Below are positions 1 to 7,075 of a stretch of 9,945 nucleotides of DNA, piece by piece. Location: the NCBI GenBank assembly GCA_045588795.1, contig JAZNEY010000058.1, positions 1 to 9,945 on the forward strand, in the 5' to 3' direction. The notes beneath the pieces were generated by a model. That model did no database searches and was not told the DNA's origin. It saw only the letters and a list, made by a program, of their open reading frames with translations. Each line of letters starts with the position of its first letter. Within the stretch, counting starts at the first letter, position 1. A program made the translations under genes and the position numbers. The DNA comes from UMGS1908 sp045588795 (lineage in GTDB: Bacteria > Bacillota > Clostridia > Christensenellales > UBA1242).

Positions 1-121
1 TGCAATACTTTCAAAAGGAAAATTGCTGCAAACTGGAACTATTCACGAAATAAAACAAAAAACCAACACAGAAAATTTTGAAGATGCTTTTATAAAGTTG
101 GTGGAGGCAAAAAATGAATAG
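1..121 (+). CDS. ABC transporter ATP-binding protein, C-terminal end (partial)
   Basis: The frame beginning at base 2 is open from the window edge to a TAG at 119-121 and gives 39 residues. It starts with ILSKGKLLQTG and ends in EDAFIKLVEAKNE. The 'I.. GK.. G' turn followed by a short helix ending in 'F.. L' is how ABC-2 type ATPases (drug/antibiotic export, CcmA-like) usually finish: the last beta strand, a glycine turn such as 'GKIVAEG', then a short C-terminal helix. The stop lies inside the next gene, with an 8-base overlap with the permease ATG at 114. Such translational coupling is typical of ATPase-permease pairs. Walker A, signature and Walker B motifs would lie upstream and are not visible, so the call rests on the tail and on the adjacent permease. 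Confidence 0.75.
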   Translation, partial: AILSKGKLLQTGTIHEIKQKTNTENFEDAFIKLVEAKNE

Positions 122-896
122 AATTCTAAATTTTTATAGAAGAAATTTAAAAGAAGTTTTAAGAGACCCCATTATATACATTTTTTGTTTAGGGTTTCCA
201 GTTGCAATGTTTTTACTATTTTATGTAATAAATAAGTTTTCAGGCGGAAACACTCCAACTTTTGAAATATTGTCTTTATTGCCCGGCCTGATTGTTTTTT
301 CTTACTCATTTGTTATGTTGACTCTTGCTATTATGGTGTCTAAGGACAAACAAACATTCTTCTTAAAGAGATTATATTCTTCTCCAATGAAATCGTATGA
401 TTTCATAGTGGGCTATCTTATTGTTGGCTTATTTATAGGAATGTTGCAAACAATGGTATGCATAACAACTGGCTTTATAATTTCTGTGGTGTCCACCACT
501 AATTTTATATCGATTGGGAATATATTGCTGTTAATTATTTCAGAATTGCCTGTGCTTATTTTAAACATATTTTTGGGTATACTATTTGGAACTATGTTTA
601 ATGATAAATCGGCACCGGGTATTTGTTCAATATTTATAAGTTTATCGGGAATTCTTGGCGGTTGTTGGATGCCAATTGAGACTATGGGTGGTTTTGAAAC
701 TTTTTGCAGATTTCTACCTTTTTATCCATCGGTCTATATTGGCAGGATAGTTACTAATTCAGTGAATGCATTAGGTGTTGCTTACACTTTTGATAAAATT
801 GCTGTTTTAGGATTACTTACTATATGTATATTTACGATTGCTAGTGTAGTTTTAACAATTATAACCTTTAACAAATATAAAGTTTGTGATAAATAA
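114..896 (+). CDS. ABC-2 type transporter permease
   Basis: Integral membrane subunit of an export-type ABC transporter, 260 aa, within the usual 240-380 aa range. It has a short basic N-terminal amphipathic stretch (residues 1-18) and then about six hydrophobic segments near residues 20-40, 53-75, 97-126, 134-160, 168-188 and 228-251. The cytoplasmic loop after the second segment reads 'KRLYSSPMKSYDF', which matches the conserved 'R..P.s..e...g' coupling loop of ABC-2 permeases. The segment with GGCWMPIETM near 182-191 matches the conserved hydrophobic/proline motif before the last helix. The start is supported by a GGAGG (103-107) six bases upstream, and the gene overlaps the ATPase end by 8 bases. 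The substrate (drug, peptide, lipid or other) cannot be read from the sequence. It probably works as a dimer or with the upstream ATPase at the cytoplasmic membrane. Confidence 0.88.
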   Translation: MNRILNFYRRNLKEVLRDPIIYIFCLGFPVAMFLLFYVINKFSGGNTPTFEILSLLPGLIVFSYSFVMLTLAIMVSKDKQTFFLKRLYSSPMKSYDFIVGYLIVGLFIGMLQTMVCITTGFIISVVSTTNFISIGNILLLIISELPVLILNIFLGILFGTMFNDKSAPGICSIFISLSGILGGCWMPIETMGGFETFCRFLPFYPSVYIGRIVTNSVNALGVAYTFDKIAVLGLLTICIFTIASVVLTIITFNKYKVCDK

Positions 897-912
897 AAAA
901 GGAGATTTTTAT

Positions 913-1824
913 ATGGATAAATTAAAAGAACTTAGAATAGTTGATAACTTTTATCAGACCTCGGCATTTTTCCCAATGCCTACAATTTTAGTTGGAACAG
1001 TTAGTGAATCCGGTCAAACAAACTTGGGGGCATATTCATTGTGCTTTCCGTACTATATTGCTGGAAAAGATTATTATGCTATGATTTTGGAATGCAGAAA
1101 TAGTTCAAATACCGCACAAAATTTGCTCCGCACAAAAAAGTGTACCTTAAACTTTATCCCAGATGATAAAAAGTATTTTAAGGAGGCTGTAAGACTTGGT
1201 TTCCCTGGCGACACAACCGAAGAAAAAATGAAAGATTGTTTGTTCACTTTGAAAAATAGCGACCTTGGGATGGATAGGCCTCAAATGGTTGCTGAAAGTT
1301 TTCAGGTGTTTGAATGTACTTGGGATGATAGCCTCGAAGATGCATTTAAGGATAAACCGGGCAATCTTGAAGGATATGAACCGCCATACAGAAACTTTAA
1401 TGGTATTACAAGTAAATTTGGTGCTCACTTCATTTTGAAAATAGACAGAATTTTGATGCAAGAAAAATATCATAATTCAATAGTAAATGGAGTAAAGTCA
1501 AACAACTTTCCAGATGTTCCAGTTGATTACGGATACCGTGATAGTACAAATTTCTGGTACACAAGATTTACAAAACCAATTGCTGAGAAAATTCCAGAAA
1601 AGAATGATGGAGATGTAAAATCTGTAATTTATGCGGCAGACAGAATTGACCCAGAAATTAAGTTTACCGAAGAGGCATGTGCAAAACTTGTAAAGATACC
1701 AAGAATATTTTTAAAGGCAGCACTTACTCAAATGGTGAATATTGCAAGAGAAGAGGGAATAAAACTAATTGATGAAAAGGCACTTGATATAATAAACGAC
1801 AAAAGAAGAAAAGAGAAAAAGTAA
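913..1824 (+). CDS. flavin reductase-like FMN-binding protein with C-terminal PCP_red-like domain
   Basis: A 303-aa soluble protein. Residues about 20-190 look like the flavin reductase-like split-barrel fold (FMN-binding): 'PTILVGTVSESGQTNLGAYS' (23-42) is the usual first strands with the 'G..N.a..s' turn, and 'CRNSSNTAQNLLRTKKCTLNF' (61-81) matches the 'S.T..ni..t..f.vN' flavin-binding segment. Residues about 249-297 (IKFTEEACAKLVKIP, then AREEGI and a final helix) resemble the small helical domain at the end of light-independent protochlorophyllide reductase subunit B (Pfam PCP_red), whose pattern is 'W..eA...l..iP.fvR......e..Are.gi..I'. No other photosynthesis gene is present, so the domain probably has a generic role. 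I chose ATG 913 because GGAG at 901-904 lies 8 bases upstream. An in-frame ATG at 886 overlaps the permease end and has no good ribosome site. It lies 16 bases after the permease and is likely in the same operon. Its exact reaction is unknown. Confidence 0.72.
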   Translation: MDKLKELRIVDNFYQTSAFFPMPTILVGTVSESGQTNLGAYSLCFPYYIAGKDYYAMILECRNSSNTAQNLLRTKKCTLNFIPDDKKYFKEAVRLGFPGDTTEEKMKDCLFTLKNSDLGMDRPQMVAESFQVFECTWDDSLEDAFKDKPGNLEGYEPPYRNFNGITSKFGAHFILKIDRILMQEKYHNSIVNGVKSNNFPDVPVDYGYRDSTNFWYTRFTKPIAEKIPEKNDGDVKSVIYAADRIDPEIKFTEEACAKLVKIPRIFLKAALTQMVNIAREEGIKLIDEKALDIINDKRRKEKK

Positions 1825-1838
1825 ACAAACGCAAAAAT

Positions 1839-1867
1839 AAAAGAAGTCAAAAATTTTGACTTCTTTT
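1839..1867. terminator. bidirectional hairpin terminator between convergent genes
   Basis: AAAAGAAGTCA (1839-1849) pairs with TGACTTCTTTT (1857-1867) across a short A/T loop, and the stem can zip further at AAAA/TTTT. On the + strand it is followed by TTGTTTTGATTTTTT. On the - strand the exit is also T-rich. It sits 14 bases after the flavin-reductase-like stop and 12 bases from the acyltransferase stop, so it probably ends both convergent transcripts. Confidence 0.8.
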
Positions 1868-1879
1868 TGTTTTGATTTT

Positions 1880-3049
1880 TTAAAATTTGTACGGCTCATT
1901 TCTAAGTCTGCTTATCAAATTTACATATTTGAGCCCATTAATATTTTCACCATTTTTTAATCTGTAAACGGTGCCATCTTTAAGTTGTAATTGTATGCTA
2001 CAAGCACCCTCAATTGCAGTTCCTACAATATCCGCAATTGGGATTTGAATTTCATTTGTATCATTTTTTAAGGTCAATACCGTGTTTGTTATTTTAGTGC
2101 TAAACCCACCAAGAACTTGGCTTTTATATTTTGTTTCTTTTCTTTGGACTTCCCAGTCGTTGTCCTCGAATATAACTTTGTCATTAGGATACTCTTCAAA
2201 TTTGATTTCTCTCAATTTTTCCTTTTGGAATTTATCCCAGTTATCAAGTCTGTCAAATTTACAGTTTTCAATATAACCATATTCGTTGTATTTTGCTTCA
2301 AGGTCGCAATTTTTACATTTGATTAAGTCGCCCTCGCCATAAACTGAGCAAAGTTCTCCACAATTAGGACAAGCATACAAAAATGCCTCAATATTTTTTG
2401 CATAGTCTTCTGTAATAAATTTGACTTTATCTCTTTCTTGCACTTCATACGCATTTACGCGGAGTGAGGTAGATATAAGTTCGTAAAGTTCATCATTTGA
2501 CATCTTTTCAATTTCTTCTGGCATTATGATGCTATCAACATATGAATGAATGTGGCCTTTTCTTTTGTTTTTTGTCCACCTCGGAGAAGATAGATATCCG
2601 CCCTCTGTTTTGTAAATAACAATAGGCACATTTAATTTCTTCGCTAGCTTTGCTGTTGATGGTTTAATCCAAGACATATCACCACTGAATGATTTATTTC
2701 CCTCTGGGAAAACTCCAACTGCGCCACCTTGTTTGATTACCGAAAATACATTTTTTACAGTTTCTGCATCAATTCCAGATTTTGTAATTGGAATAGGTGA
2801 TACCAAGTGCTTAATTAACTTTCCAGCCTTTAAACTTGCTACATGGTCACTCATTACAAAGTAAATTGGGCACTTAAAACCCTTTGCAACAAAAAATGGG
2901 TCGAAGTCTGTTGTATGGTTTGAAAAAACCAAAAATGGTGGTTTTATATCACACTTAGTACAAGTGAAATTAAATTTTTTCTTTAAATAAACGGTCATAA
3001 TTGGTCTAACCAATGTAAACCACATTTTGTGTCTTATACTTGTTTTCAT
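1880..3049 (-). CDS. PlsC-type glycerolipid acyltransferase with C-terminal zinc ribbon and extra domain
   Basis: Likely transfers an acyl chain to a glycerol-phosphate or related lipid acceptor at the cytoplasmic face of the membrane. The acyltransferase core occupies roughly residues 10-200. Block I is FSNHTTDFDP (catalytic H45, D50 of the NHx4D motif), block III is GVFPEGNKSFSG (E116, G117), and block IV is VPIVIYKTEGG (141-151). After the core come a four-cysteine zinc ribbon (C227, C230, C245, C248) and a tail of about 130 residues, whose beta-rich end (about 290-375) recalls a PH-like domain. A second CxxC pair (C30, C33) sits near the N-terminus. Standard PlsC proteins are 190-250 aa, so at 389 aa this is an extended version. 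The start is supported by AGAGGA in the sense of the gene, about 6 bases upstream. It is divergent from the alpha-oxoamine synthase gene. The acceptor substrate is unknown. Confidence 0.85.
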   Translation of the reverse strand: MKTSIRHKMWFTLVRPIMTVYLKKKFNFTCTKCDIKPPFLVFSNHTTDFDPFFVAKGFKCPIYFVMSDHVASLKAGKLIKHLVSPIPITKSGIDAETVKNVFSVIKQGGAVGVFPEGNKSFSGDMSWIKPSTAKLAKKLNVPIVIYKTEGGYLSSPRWTKNKRKGHIHSYVDSIIMPEEIEKMSNDELYELISTSLRVNAYEVQERDKVKFITEDYAKNIEAFLYACPNCGELCSVYGEGDLIKCKNCDLEAKYNEYGYIENCKFDRLDNWDKFQKEKLREIKFEEYPNDKVIFEDNDWEVQRKETKYKSQVLGGFSTKITNTVLTLKNDTNEIQIPIADIVGTAIEGACSIQLQLKDGTVYRLKNGENINGLKYVNLISRLRNEPYKF

Positions 3050-3091
3050 AAATTTCCTCTTTTGCTAATTATTACTCATATTATTAATAAT

Positions 3092-3119
3092 ATAATAAAT
3101 TTGATAAATATTCAATCAA
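3092..3119 (-). promoter_or_regulatory. possible promoter of the acyltransferase gene
   Basis: Read on the - strand: TTGATT (3119-3114), a 16-base spacer, then TATTAT (3097-3092), about 43 bases before the ATG. The region is so AT-rich that several registers are possible, hence the modest confidence. Confidence 0.35.
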
Positions 3120-3154
3120 ATTTTTATAGATTATCAAAATTTGTTCACAATTAT

Positions 3155-3183
3155 TTGTTTTTTTTGTTCATTTATGGTATTAT
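3155..3183 (+). promoter_or_regulatory. promoter of the alpha-oxoamine synthase gene
   Basis: TTGTTT (3155-3160), a 17-base spacer, then TATTAT (3178-3183), preceded by TGG, which forms an extended -10. The predicted start is near 3190, leaving a leader of about 29 bases with GGAGAGG at 3204-3210 before ATG 3219. The -35 is weak and the TGn element compensates. Confidence 0.5.
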
Positions 3184-3218
3184 TAAAGCATTCTATTAAA
3201 AAGGGAGAGGTTTTTTAA

Positions 3219-4406
3219 ATGGACTTATTTAGGAAATGTTTTGATTTTGATTTGGCAGATAAATATAAAGATTTGGGGATTTATCCTTACTTTCACTCAC
3301 TCGAAAGTAAGCAAGATATTGTTGTTGAGATGGAAGGCAAAAGACAAATTATGATAGGCTCAAACAACTACTTGGGTTTAACCAGTCATCCAGAAGTTAT
3401 TAATGCTGCGGTTGAGGCAACAACAAACTTTGGTACAGGTTGTAGCGGTAGCAGGTTTTTGAACGGTACAACTGTTGGACATATCGAAATGGAAAGGGAA
3501 CTTGCAGAGTTCTTAAACAAAGAAGATTGCGTTACTATGAGTACCGGTTTCCAAACAAACCTTGGTGTTATAAGTGCACTTTGTGGCAGAGGAGATGTTG
3601 TTGTTTGTGATAAAGAAAACCACGCAAGCATTTATGATGCAATCAGATTAAGTTATGCCGATATGGTTAGATTTAAGCACGCCGATATGGAAGATTTGGA
3701 AGAAAAACTTAAAAATATTCCAGAAGAAAAGGGCATTTTAATCGTAACTGATGGCGTATTTAGTATGGGCGGAGATATTTGCAATCTTCCAAAACTTGTT
3801 GAACTTAAAAAGAAATATGGTGCAAGATTAATGGTAGATGATGCTCACGGTCTAGGTATTCTTGGAAAGAATGGCAGGGGAACGGCCGAATATTTCGACC
3901 TTGAAAGTGAGGTAGATGTTATTGCGGGAACATTCTCTAAAAGCCTTGCAAGTCTTGGTGGATATTGTGCAGGTGACAGAAAAATTATCGACTATATAAG
4001 ACACAATTCAAGACCATTTATTTTCAGTGCGTCAATTCAACCATCTAGTATTGCGGCTGTAAGAAAAGCACTTGAAATAATTAAAAGAGAACCAGAAAGA
4101 AGAGAAAACCTTTTAAATATCGCTGATTATATGAGAAATGCATTAAAGAGCAGAGGAATTAAGATTCGTGAATCAAACACACCAATTATTCCAATCTACA
4201 CCTATGAGCCAGAAATCACATTAAAGGCTTGTAAAATGTTGTTTGATAGGGGCGTGTATGTTAACCCTGTATTACCACCAGCAACACCTCCGGGCGAATG
4301 TTTAATCAGAACAAGTTATACTGCAACTCACACAGAAGAGTTAATGGATGAAGCGGCAGACATTATTCGTGATGTGTTTGCAGAGCTTGGAATTTTAGGT
4401 GAATAA
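3219..4406 (+). CDS. alpha-oxoamine synthase, serine-palmitoyltransferase / 2-amino-3-ketobutyrate CoA ligase family
   Basis: PLP-dependent fold-type I enzyme that joins an amino acid and an acyl thioester with loss of CO2 (or of CoA only), 395 aa, full length for the family. Landmarks: SNNYLGL (48-54), the GCSGSRFLNGT glycine loop (74-84), NHAS with the cofactor-stacking H135, DGVFSMGGD (178-186), VDDAHGLG with D207 and H210 contacting PLP, and the Schiff-base lysine K241 in GTFSKSLASLGG (237-248). A conserved arginine, R364, is probably the carboxylate contact. The TFSKS.aS.GG lysine motif, the start LGIYPYFHSLESKQ and the end ATHT resemble bacterial serine palmitoyltransferases more than BioF or Kbl, whose lysine motif is usually 'TlgKA'. 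Substrate identity is inference. GGAGAGG lies 8 bases before the ATG. It is monocistronic, with its own terminator, and divergent from a lipid acyltransferase. A glycine C-acetyltransferase role remains possible. Confidence 0.85.
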   Translation: MDLFRKCFDFDLADKYKDLGIYPYFHSLESKQDIVVEMEGKRQIMIGSNNYLGLTSHPEVINAAVEATTNFGTGCSGSRFLNGTTVGHIEMERELAEFLNKEDCVTMSTGFQTNLGVISALCGRGDVVVCDKENHASIYDAIRLSYADMVRFKHADMEDLEEKLKNIPEEKGILIVTDGVFSMGGDICNLPKLVELKKKYGARLMVDDAHGLGILGKNGRGTAEYFDLESEVDVIAGTFSKSLASLGGYCAGDRKIIDYIRHNSRPFIFSASIQPSSIAAVRKALEIIKREPERRENLLNIADYMRNALKSRGIKIRESNTPIIPIYTYEPEITLKACKMLFDRGVYVNPVLPPATPPGECLIRTSYTATHTEELMDEAADIIRDVFAELGILGE

Positions 4407-4420
4407 TTTAAAACAATAAT

Positions 4421-4454
4421 AAAAACTCGGTGGAATATCTTACCGAGTTTTTTG
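4421..4454 (+). terminator. terminator of the alpha-oxoamine synthase gene (hairpin copy A)
   Basis: AAAACTCGGT (4422-4431) pairs with ACCGAGTTTT (4442-4451) around loop GGAATATCTT, followed by a T-run reaching 4453. Bases 4421-4451 recur exactly at 7045-7075. Confidence 0.88.
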
Positions 4455-4488
4455 TTTTGTGCATTACAACAAGTAATTAATTTTAAAA

Positions 4489-4622
4489 TTAATAATAGTC
4501 CTTTGGAATATAATGATATCCACATAGGCAAGTGCTACATTTAGGGCAAATAGCACCGCCACAGAGAGAGCATTTTGGTTGTTTTGCCTTATCAAAAAAG
4601 TTTCGGCAAGCCCAACAAATAT
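4489..4622 (-). pseudogene. remnant of the 3' end of a zinc-ribbon protein gene
   Basis: Read on the - strand, this encodes the last roughly 44 residues of a relative of the protein at 7116-7787: ICWACRNFFDKAKQPKCSLC, then CGGAICPKCSTCLC and GYHYIPKDYY, followed by TAA (4491-4489). All eight zinc-binding cysteines and the final YHYIPKDY are kept. Substitutions in the diverged part (V/K, G/S, K/T, N/G, F/Y) keep the reading frame, so this was once a working paralogue or allele. Upstream, the frame runs into a TAA within about 20 codons without any ATG and without the two N-terminal domains, so I call it a fragment, not a small gene. Confidence 0.82.
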
Positions 4623-4640
4623 TGTTTTGTGCTTTATATA

Positions 4641-4669
4641 TTGAAAAGCAATAAAAATTATGTTATATT
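4641..4669 (+). promoter_or_regulatory. promoter of the 771-aa orphan gene
   Basis: TTGAAA (4641-4646), a 17-base spacer, then TATATT (4664-4669) with TGT directly upstream (extended -10). Transcription should begin near 4676, downstream of ATG 4575 and almost on ATG 4680. This supports ATG 4713 as the true start. The promoter begins 18 bases beyond the end of the left repeat, so it came with the large gene rather than with the zinc-ribbon fragment. Confidence 0.65.
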
Positions 4670-4712
4670 ATTCTTAAAAATGGTTTTTATTCAAAAGATA
4701 AGGAAGTGTGTT

Positions 4713-7028
4713 ATGCTATTTATTCAAAACCCATTATATACTGCACTTGCAGATTATACAAAACGCAGAAATAACTTGTGTTCATATAATGTAGGATTTC
4801 TCAGTAATTATAAGTCCTTTGACCAAAAAGATAACAGCGTAATAAAGTTTAGGTTGTGGGACATTCAAACGGATATTATTAAATGCGATAGCAACGCTGA
4901 CTCCAATAAAAGTTCTCCAATTTTAGGAACGGTCTCATATAGTGGAACGCTTGACTTTGTAGTAGATGAATCAATGCAAATTGTTTATATTTATAAACTT
5001 CCAACAATTAAGCACTTAAACCAAGAAATCAATGTGTGTACTGGGGATATAATAAGAATTATAAATGAAAAAGCCTCAAAATATTTGCCTCAAAGTGATT
5101 TTAAACTACAACTTATAAATGACTTTGAAATTGCCTCTATTGATGAAAGAGCGAATAAAGAATTTCCTAGCATAGCAAATACAAGATCGTATAAAACTCT
5201 TATGGCTATTATACAGAAAATAGAAAAAGAAGAGGATAGGATAGCGCAAGATGTCAAGGAATATAAAGCAAAACAAGACAGGCAGGATAGGGCTATTGAA
5301 AATTCATTAAGTAAAAAAAGAAAAATTTTTGGCATTGACCCAGAAAAGATAGTGGATAGTGAGGAAAGGGAAAGGGTTGTTAAAGACAGAATAAGGCAAG
5401 TATATGCCAAAAGACTTGAAAATGCCAAAAGACACTATGAGAAAAGCAAAACCAAATATATTGATATTCTAACTACAATTCCAGACTTCGTTTATCATGA
5501 AGAAACACCAAAGAAACTCGACTACTGGTGGAGAGAAAACATTAAAAAAAGTCCATATACATATGCACTGCAGTATGATGAAGATGGGAATTTGATTGAC
5601 TTTAAAACTTTTGTTGATAGAGTTATTGAGGTGGACACAACTATCGGTGCAATAGAACATATAAGAATGGTTCAACTTGAAAATTTAGGCACCCCTTTGA
5701 GTGCTAAAGAAGCGCAGGACTGGTCATATTATGGAGGACAAAAATATATTGACGACTACAACTACACTTTTTATGGTCAATTATTGAGTTGGCTTCCAGA
5801 CTCTCCTTGTATGGGCTGGATATTTAAAACAAGAGGAGAAAAGTTTGAAAGAGGAATTGACCTTATAATGCAACTTTCAGAATTAAAAAATCAAATTCAA
5901 GTTTATGAGGAAATAGTTAATTCACCTGATTCAAAAATTATTTCATCTTTTTCCCAAGAAAATGGTAATTGGGGAAACATTATGAGCCAGCCAGCCTTTA
6001 TAAGATATGGAAGAGACCATACTGGCACACCTATAGACAGGGTTGGGTACCATTTACTTATGGTAAAACCAGGAGTTTCATCTTTTGATTTTGAAAACAT
6101 AAAAAAATACACTCGCAGAAATGGTTACGAATTTGGAAGAAAAGTTGCAGAAAGACACAAAAATCTTAAAGCATTGGCGTTAGAGACTAAGCGTTTAGAT
6201 GTCGGTGGCAGAGCCGTTTGTATGTTGCCATCATCATTAAATTTTGAGCAAACTAATCAGATTATAAACGAAGCACTATTCGGATTTTGTGATAATATAT
6301 TTGTTGTAGATGACCCATCACAGGCAACACAAGTTAAAAGAATTATCTATAACCACTTTATTGCAGAAATAAAACAAATTCAACAAGAGTGGGAAATTGC
6401 TCAAACCGAAATTCGTGGAAGAGAATATGAAATGGTTGATGGCAAATATCTCCAATATTCTGTAAATTCTAGGTTTCTATCTAAGTTAAGAAGTCTTGAA
6501 TCTTGGAACAGGTTGACTGGTATAGTGGTAGATAAAGACTATTACAAACATTTTTTTGTGAAAACTCCGACCAACAAAAACCTTTACCTTGACCTTTGCA
6601 AAAACCCAAAATATGGAATCAAGAATATTGCCGAAGAGTTCTTTGGCTTATTGAACAATGAATACAACAGACTCCATTTGTTTGTTTCTGAGCGTATTTT
6701 TCACGAAACAAGTGTGGCTTTCGGGTTTGAAAGAGGGAGAACATTGTACCATAATTGTTTAGAACTGTTCAAGCAAATAGATTGGGAGAAAATTGATGAA
6801 GAATATCTTGGTGGCTATTCAAGCTACGGAATAGATTCAAATGAAAAGGCAGAATTTAGGTCAATGCTTGTAAATATGCCACAAGAAATTTATCAAGACA
6901 ATGAACCGGACTATAGTGCAGATTTAAGTGAATTGTTTGACTTTCAAGAAGAGGCATCATTTGAGGAGTATTTAAATGCCCTTGAACTTGGGCTTATAAA
7001 AATGGATATTCCAGAATGTGAAGAATAA
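4713..7028 (+). CDS. large soluble protein of unrecognised family (771 aa)
   Basis: I do not recognise this protein. Start choice: AGGAAG (4701-4706) lies 6 bases before ATG 4713. The frame is open back to 4575, but that part is antisense to the zinc-ribbon fragment and upstream of the likely transcription start. There is no signal peptide or membrane segment. Residues about 30-150 look beta-rich (an N-terminal domain with FRLWDIQTDI and GTVSYSGTLDFVVDE). Residues about 160-250 are a long K/E/R/Q-rich helical stretch, probably coiled coil (IEKEEDRIAQDVKEYKAKQD). The rest is a mixed alpha/beta region rich in W, Y and F (LDYWWREN, GGQKYIDDYNYTFYGQLLSW), and the tail is very acidic (ending PECEE). 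I see no Walker, nuclease, helicase, protease or kinase motif. It is a single gene with its own promoter, convergent with the zinc-ribbon gene, and flanked by direct repeats. It could be a defence, structural or regulatory protein, but nothing in the sequence decides this. Confidence 0.85.
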   Translation: MLFIQNPLYTALADYTKRRNNLCSYNVGFLSNYKSFDQKDNSVIKFRLWDIQTDIIKCDSNADSNKSSPILGTVSYSGTLDFVVDESMQIVYIYKLPTIKHLNQEINVCTGDIIRIINEKASKYLPQSDFKLQLINDFEIASIDERANKEFPSIANTRSYKTLMAIIQKIEKEEDRIAQDVKEYKAKQDRQDRAIENSLSKKRKIFGIDPEKIVDSEERERVVKDRIRQVYAKRLENAKRHYEKSKTKYIDILTTIPDFVYHEETPKKLDYWWRENIKKSPYTYALQYDEDGNLIDFKTFVDRVIEVDTTIGAIEHIRMVQLENLGTPLSAKEAQDWSYYGGQKYIDDYNYTFYGQLLSWLPDSPCMGWIFKTRGEKFERGIDLIMQLSELKNQIQVYEEIVNSPDSKIISSFSQENGNWGNIMSQPAFIRYGRDHTGTPIDRVGYHLLMVKPGVSSFDFENIKKYTRRNGYEFGRKVAERHKNLKALALETKRLDVGGRAVCMLPSSLNFEQTNQIINEALFGFCDNIFVVDDPSQATQVKRIIYNHFIAEIKQIQQEWEIAQTEIRGREYEMVDGKYLQYSVNSRFLSKLRSLESWNRLTGIVVDKDYYKHFFVKTPTNKNLYLDLCKNPKYGIKNIAEEFFGLLNNEYNRLHLFVSERIFHETSVAFGFERGRTLYHNCLELFKQIDWEKIDEEYLGGYSSYGIDSNEKAEFRSMLVNMPQEIYQDNEPDYSADLSELFDFQEEASFEEYLNALELGLIKMDIPECEE

Positions 7029-7044
7029 TTTATATATAAAAACA

Positions 7045-7075
7045 AAAACTCGGTGGAATATCTTACCGAGTTTTG
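7045..7075. terminator. bidirectional terminator, hairpin copy B
   Basis: AAAACTCGGT (7046-7055) pairs with ACCGAGTTTT (7066-7075). It is identical to copy A over 31 bases. The + strand exit has only four Ts before GCTATATTT. The - strand exit is richer (GAGTTTTTGTTTTT), so it serves the zinc-ribbon gene well and probably also ends the convergent large gene. Confidence 0.82.

Larger units (their letters stand above)
4421..4622. repeat. direct repeat, left copy (hairpin plus zinc-ribbon 3' end)
   Basis: Aligns with 7045-7249 with only about 3 bases net length difference. The first 31 bases (4421-4451) and the last 76 bases (4547-4622) are identical to the right copy. The middle is clearly diverged: in the ungapped stretch 4501-4546, 17 of 46 bases differ. 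Homology stops at 4622, just upstream of the promoter of the 771-aa gene. Confidence 0.9.

Noticed and set aside
886..912. Start of the flavin-reductase-like gene at ATG 886
   Set aside because: It overlaps the permease end and has no good Shine-Dalgarno. ATG 913 has GGAG at the right distance, and the family homology begins after it.
2082..2326. Short + strand frames inside the acyltransferase gene
   Set aside because: They are antisense to conserved, motif-bearing coding sequence, with hydrophobic F/S-rich shadow composition.
4328..4531. 67-codon - strand frame overlapping the synthase 3' end and terminator
   Set aside because: It crosses a strong terminator, is in a different frame from the zinc-ribbon remnant, and has no ribosome site.
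4421..4622. Repeats as inverted ends of an insertion sequence
   Set aside because: They are direct, not inverted, contain a coding 3' end and a terminator, and no transposase is encoded between them.
4575..4712. N-terminal extension of the large protein from ATG 4575 or ATG 4680
   Set aside because: The first part is antisense to the zinc-ribbon remnant and lies upstream of a good promoter (4641-4669). ATG 4680 would be essentially leaderless. ATG 4713 has a proper ribosome site.
5090..6112. Open frames of 68-112 codons on the - strand inside the large gene
   Set aside because: They are antisense shadows of an intact gene, have low-complexity composition, and lack ribosome sites.
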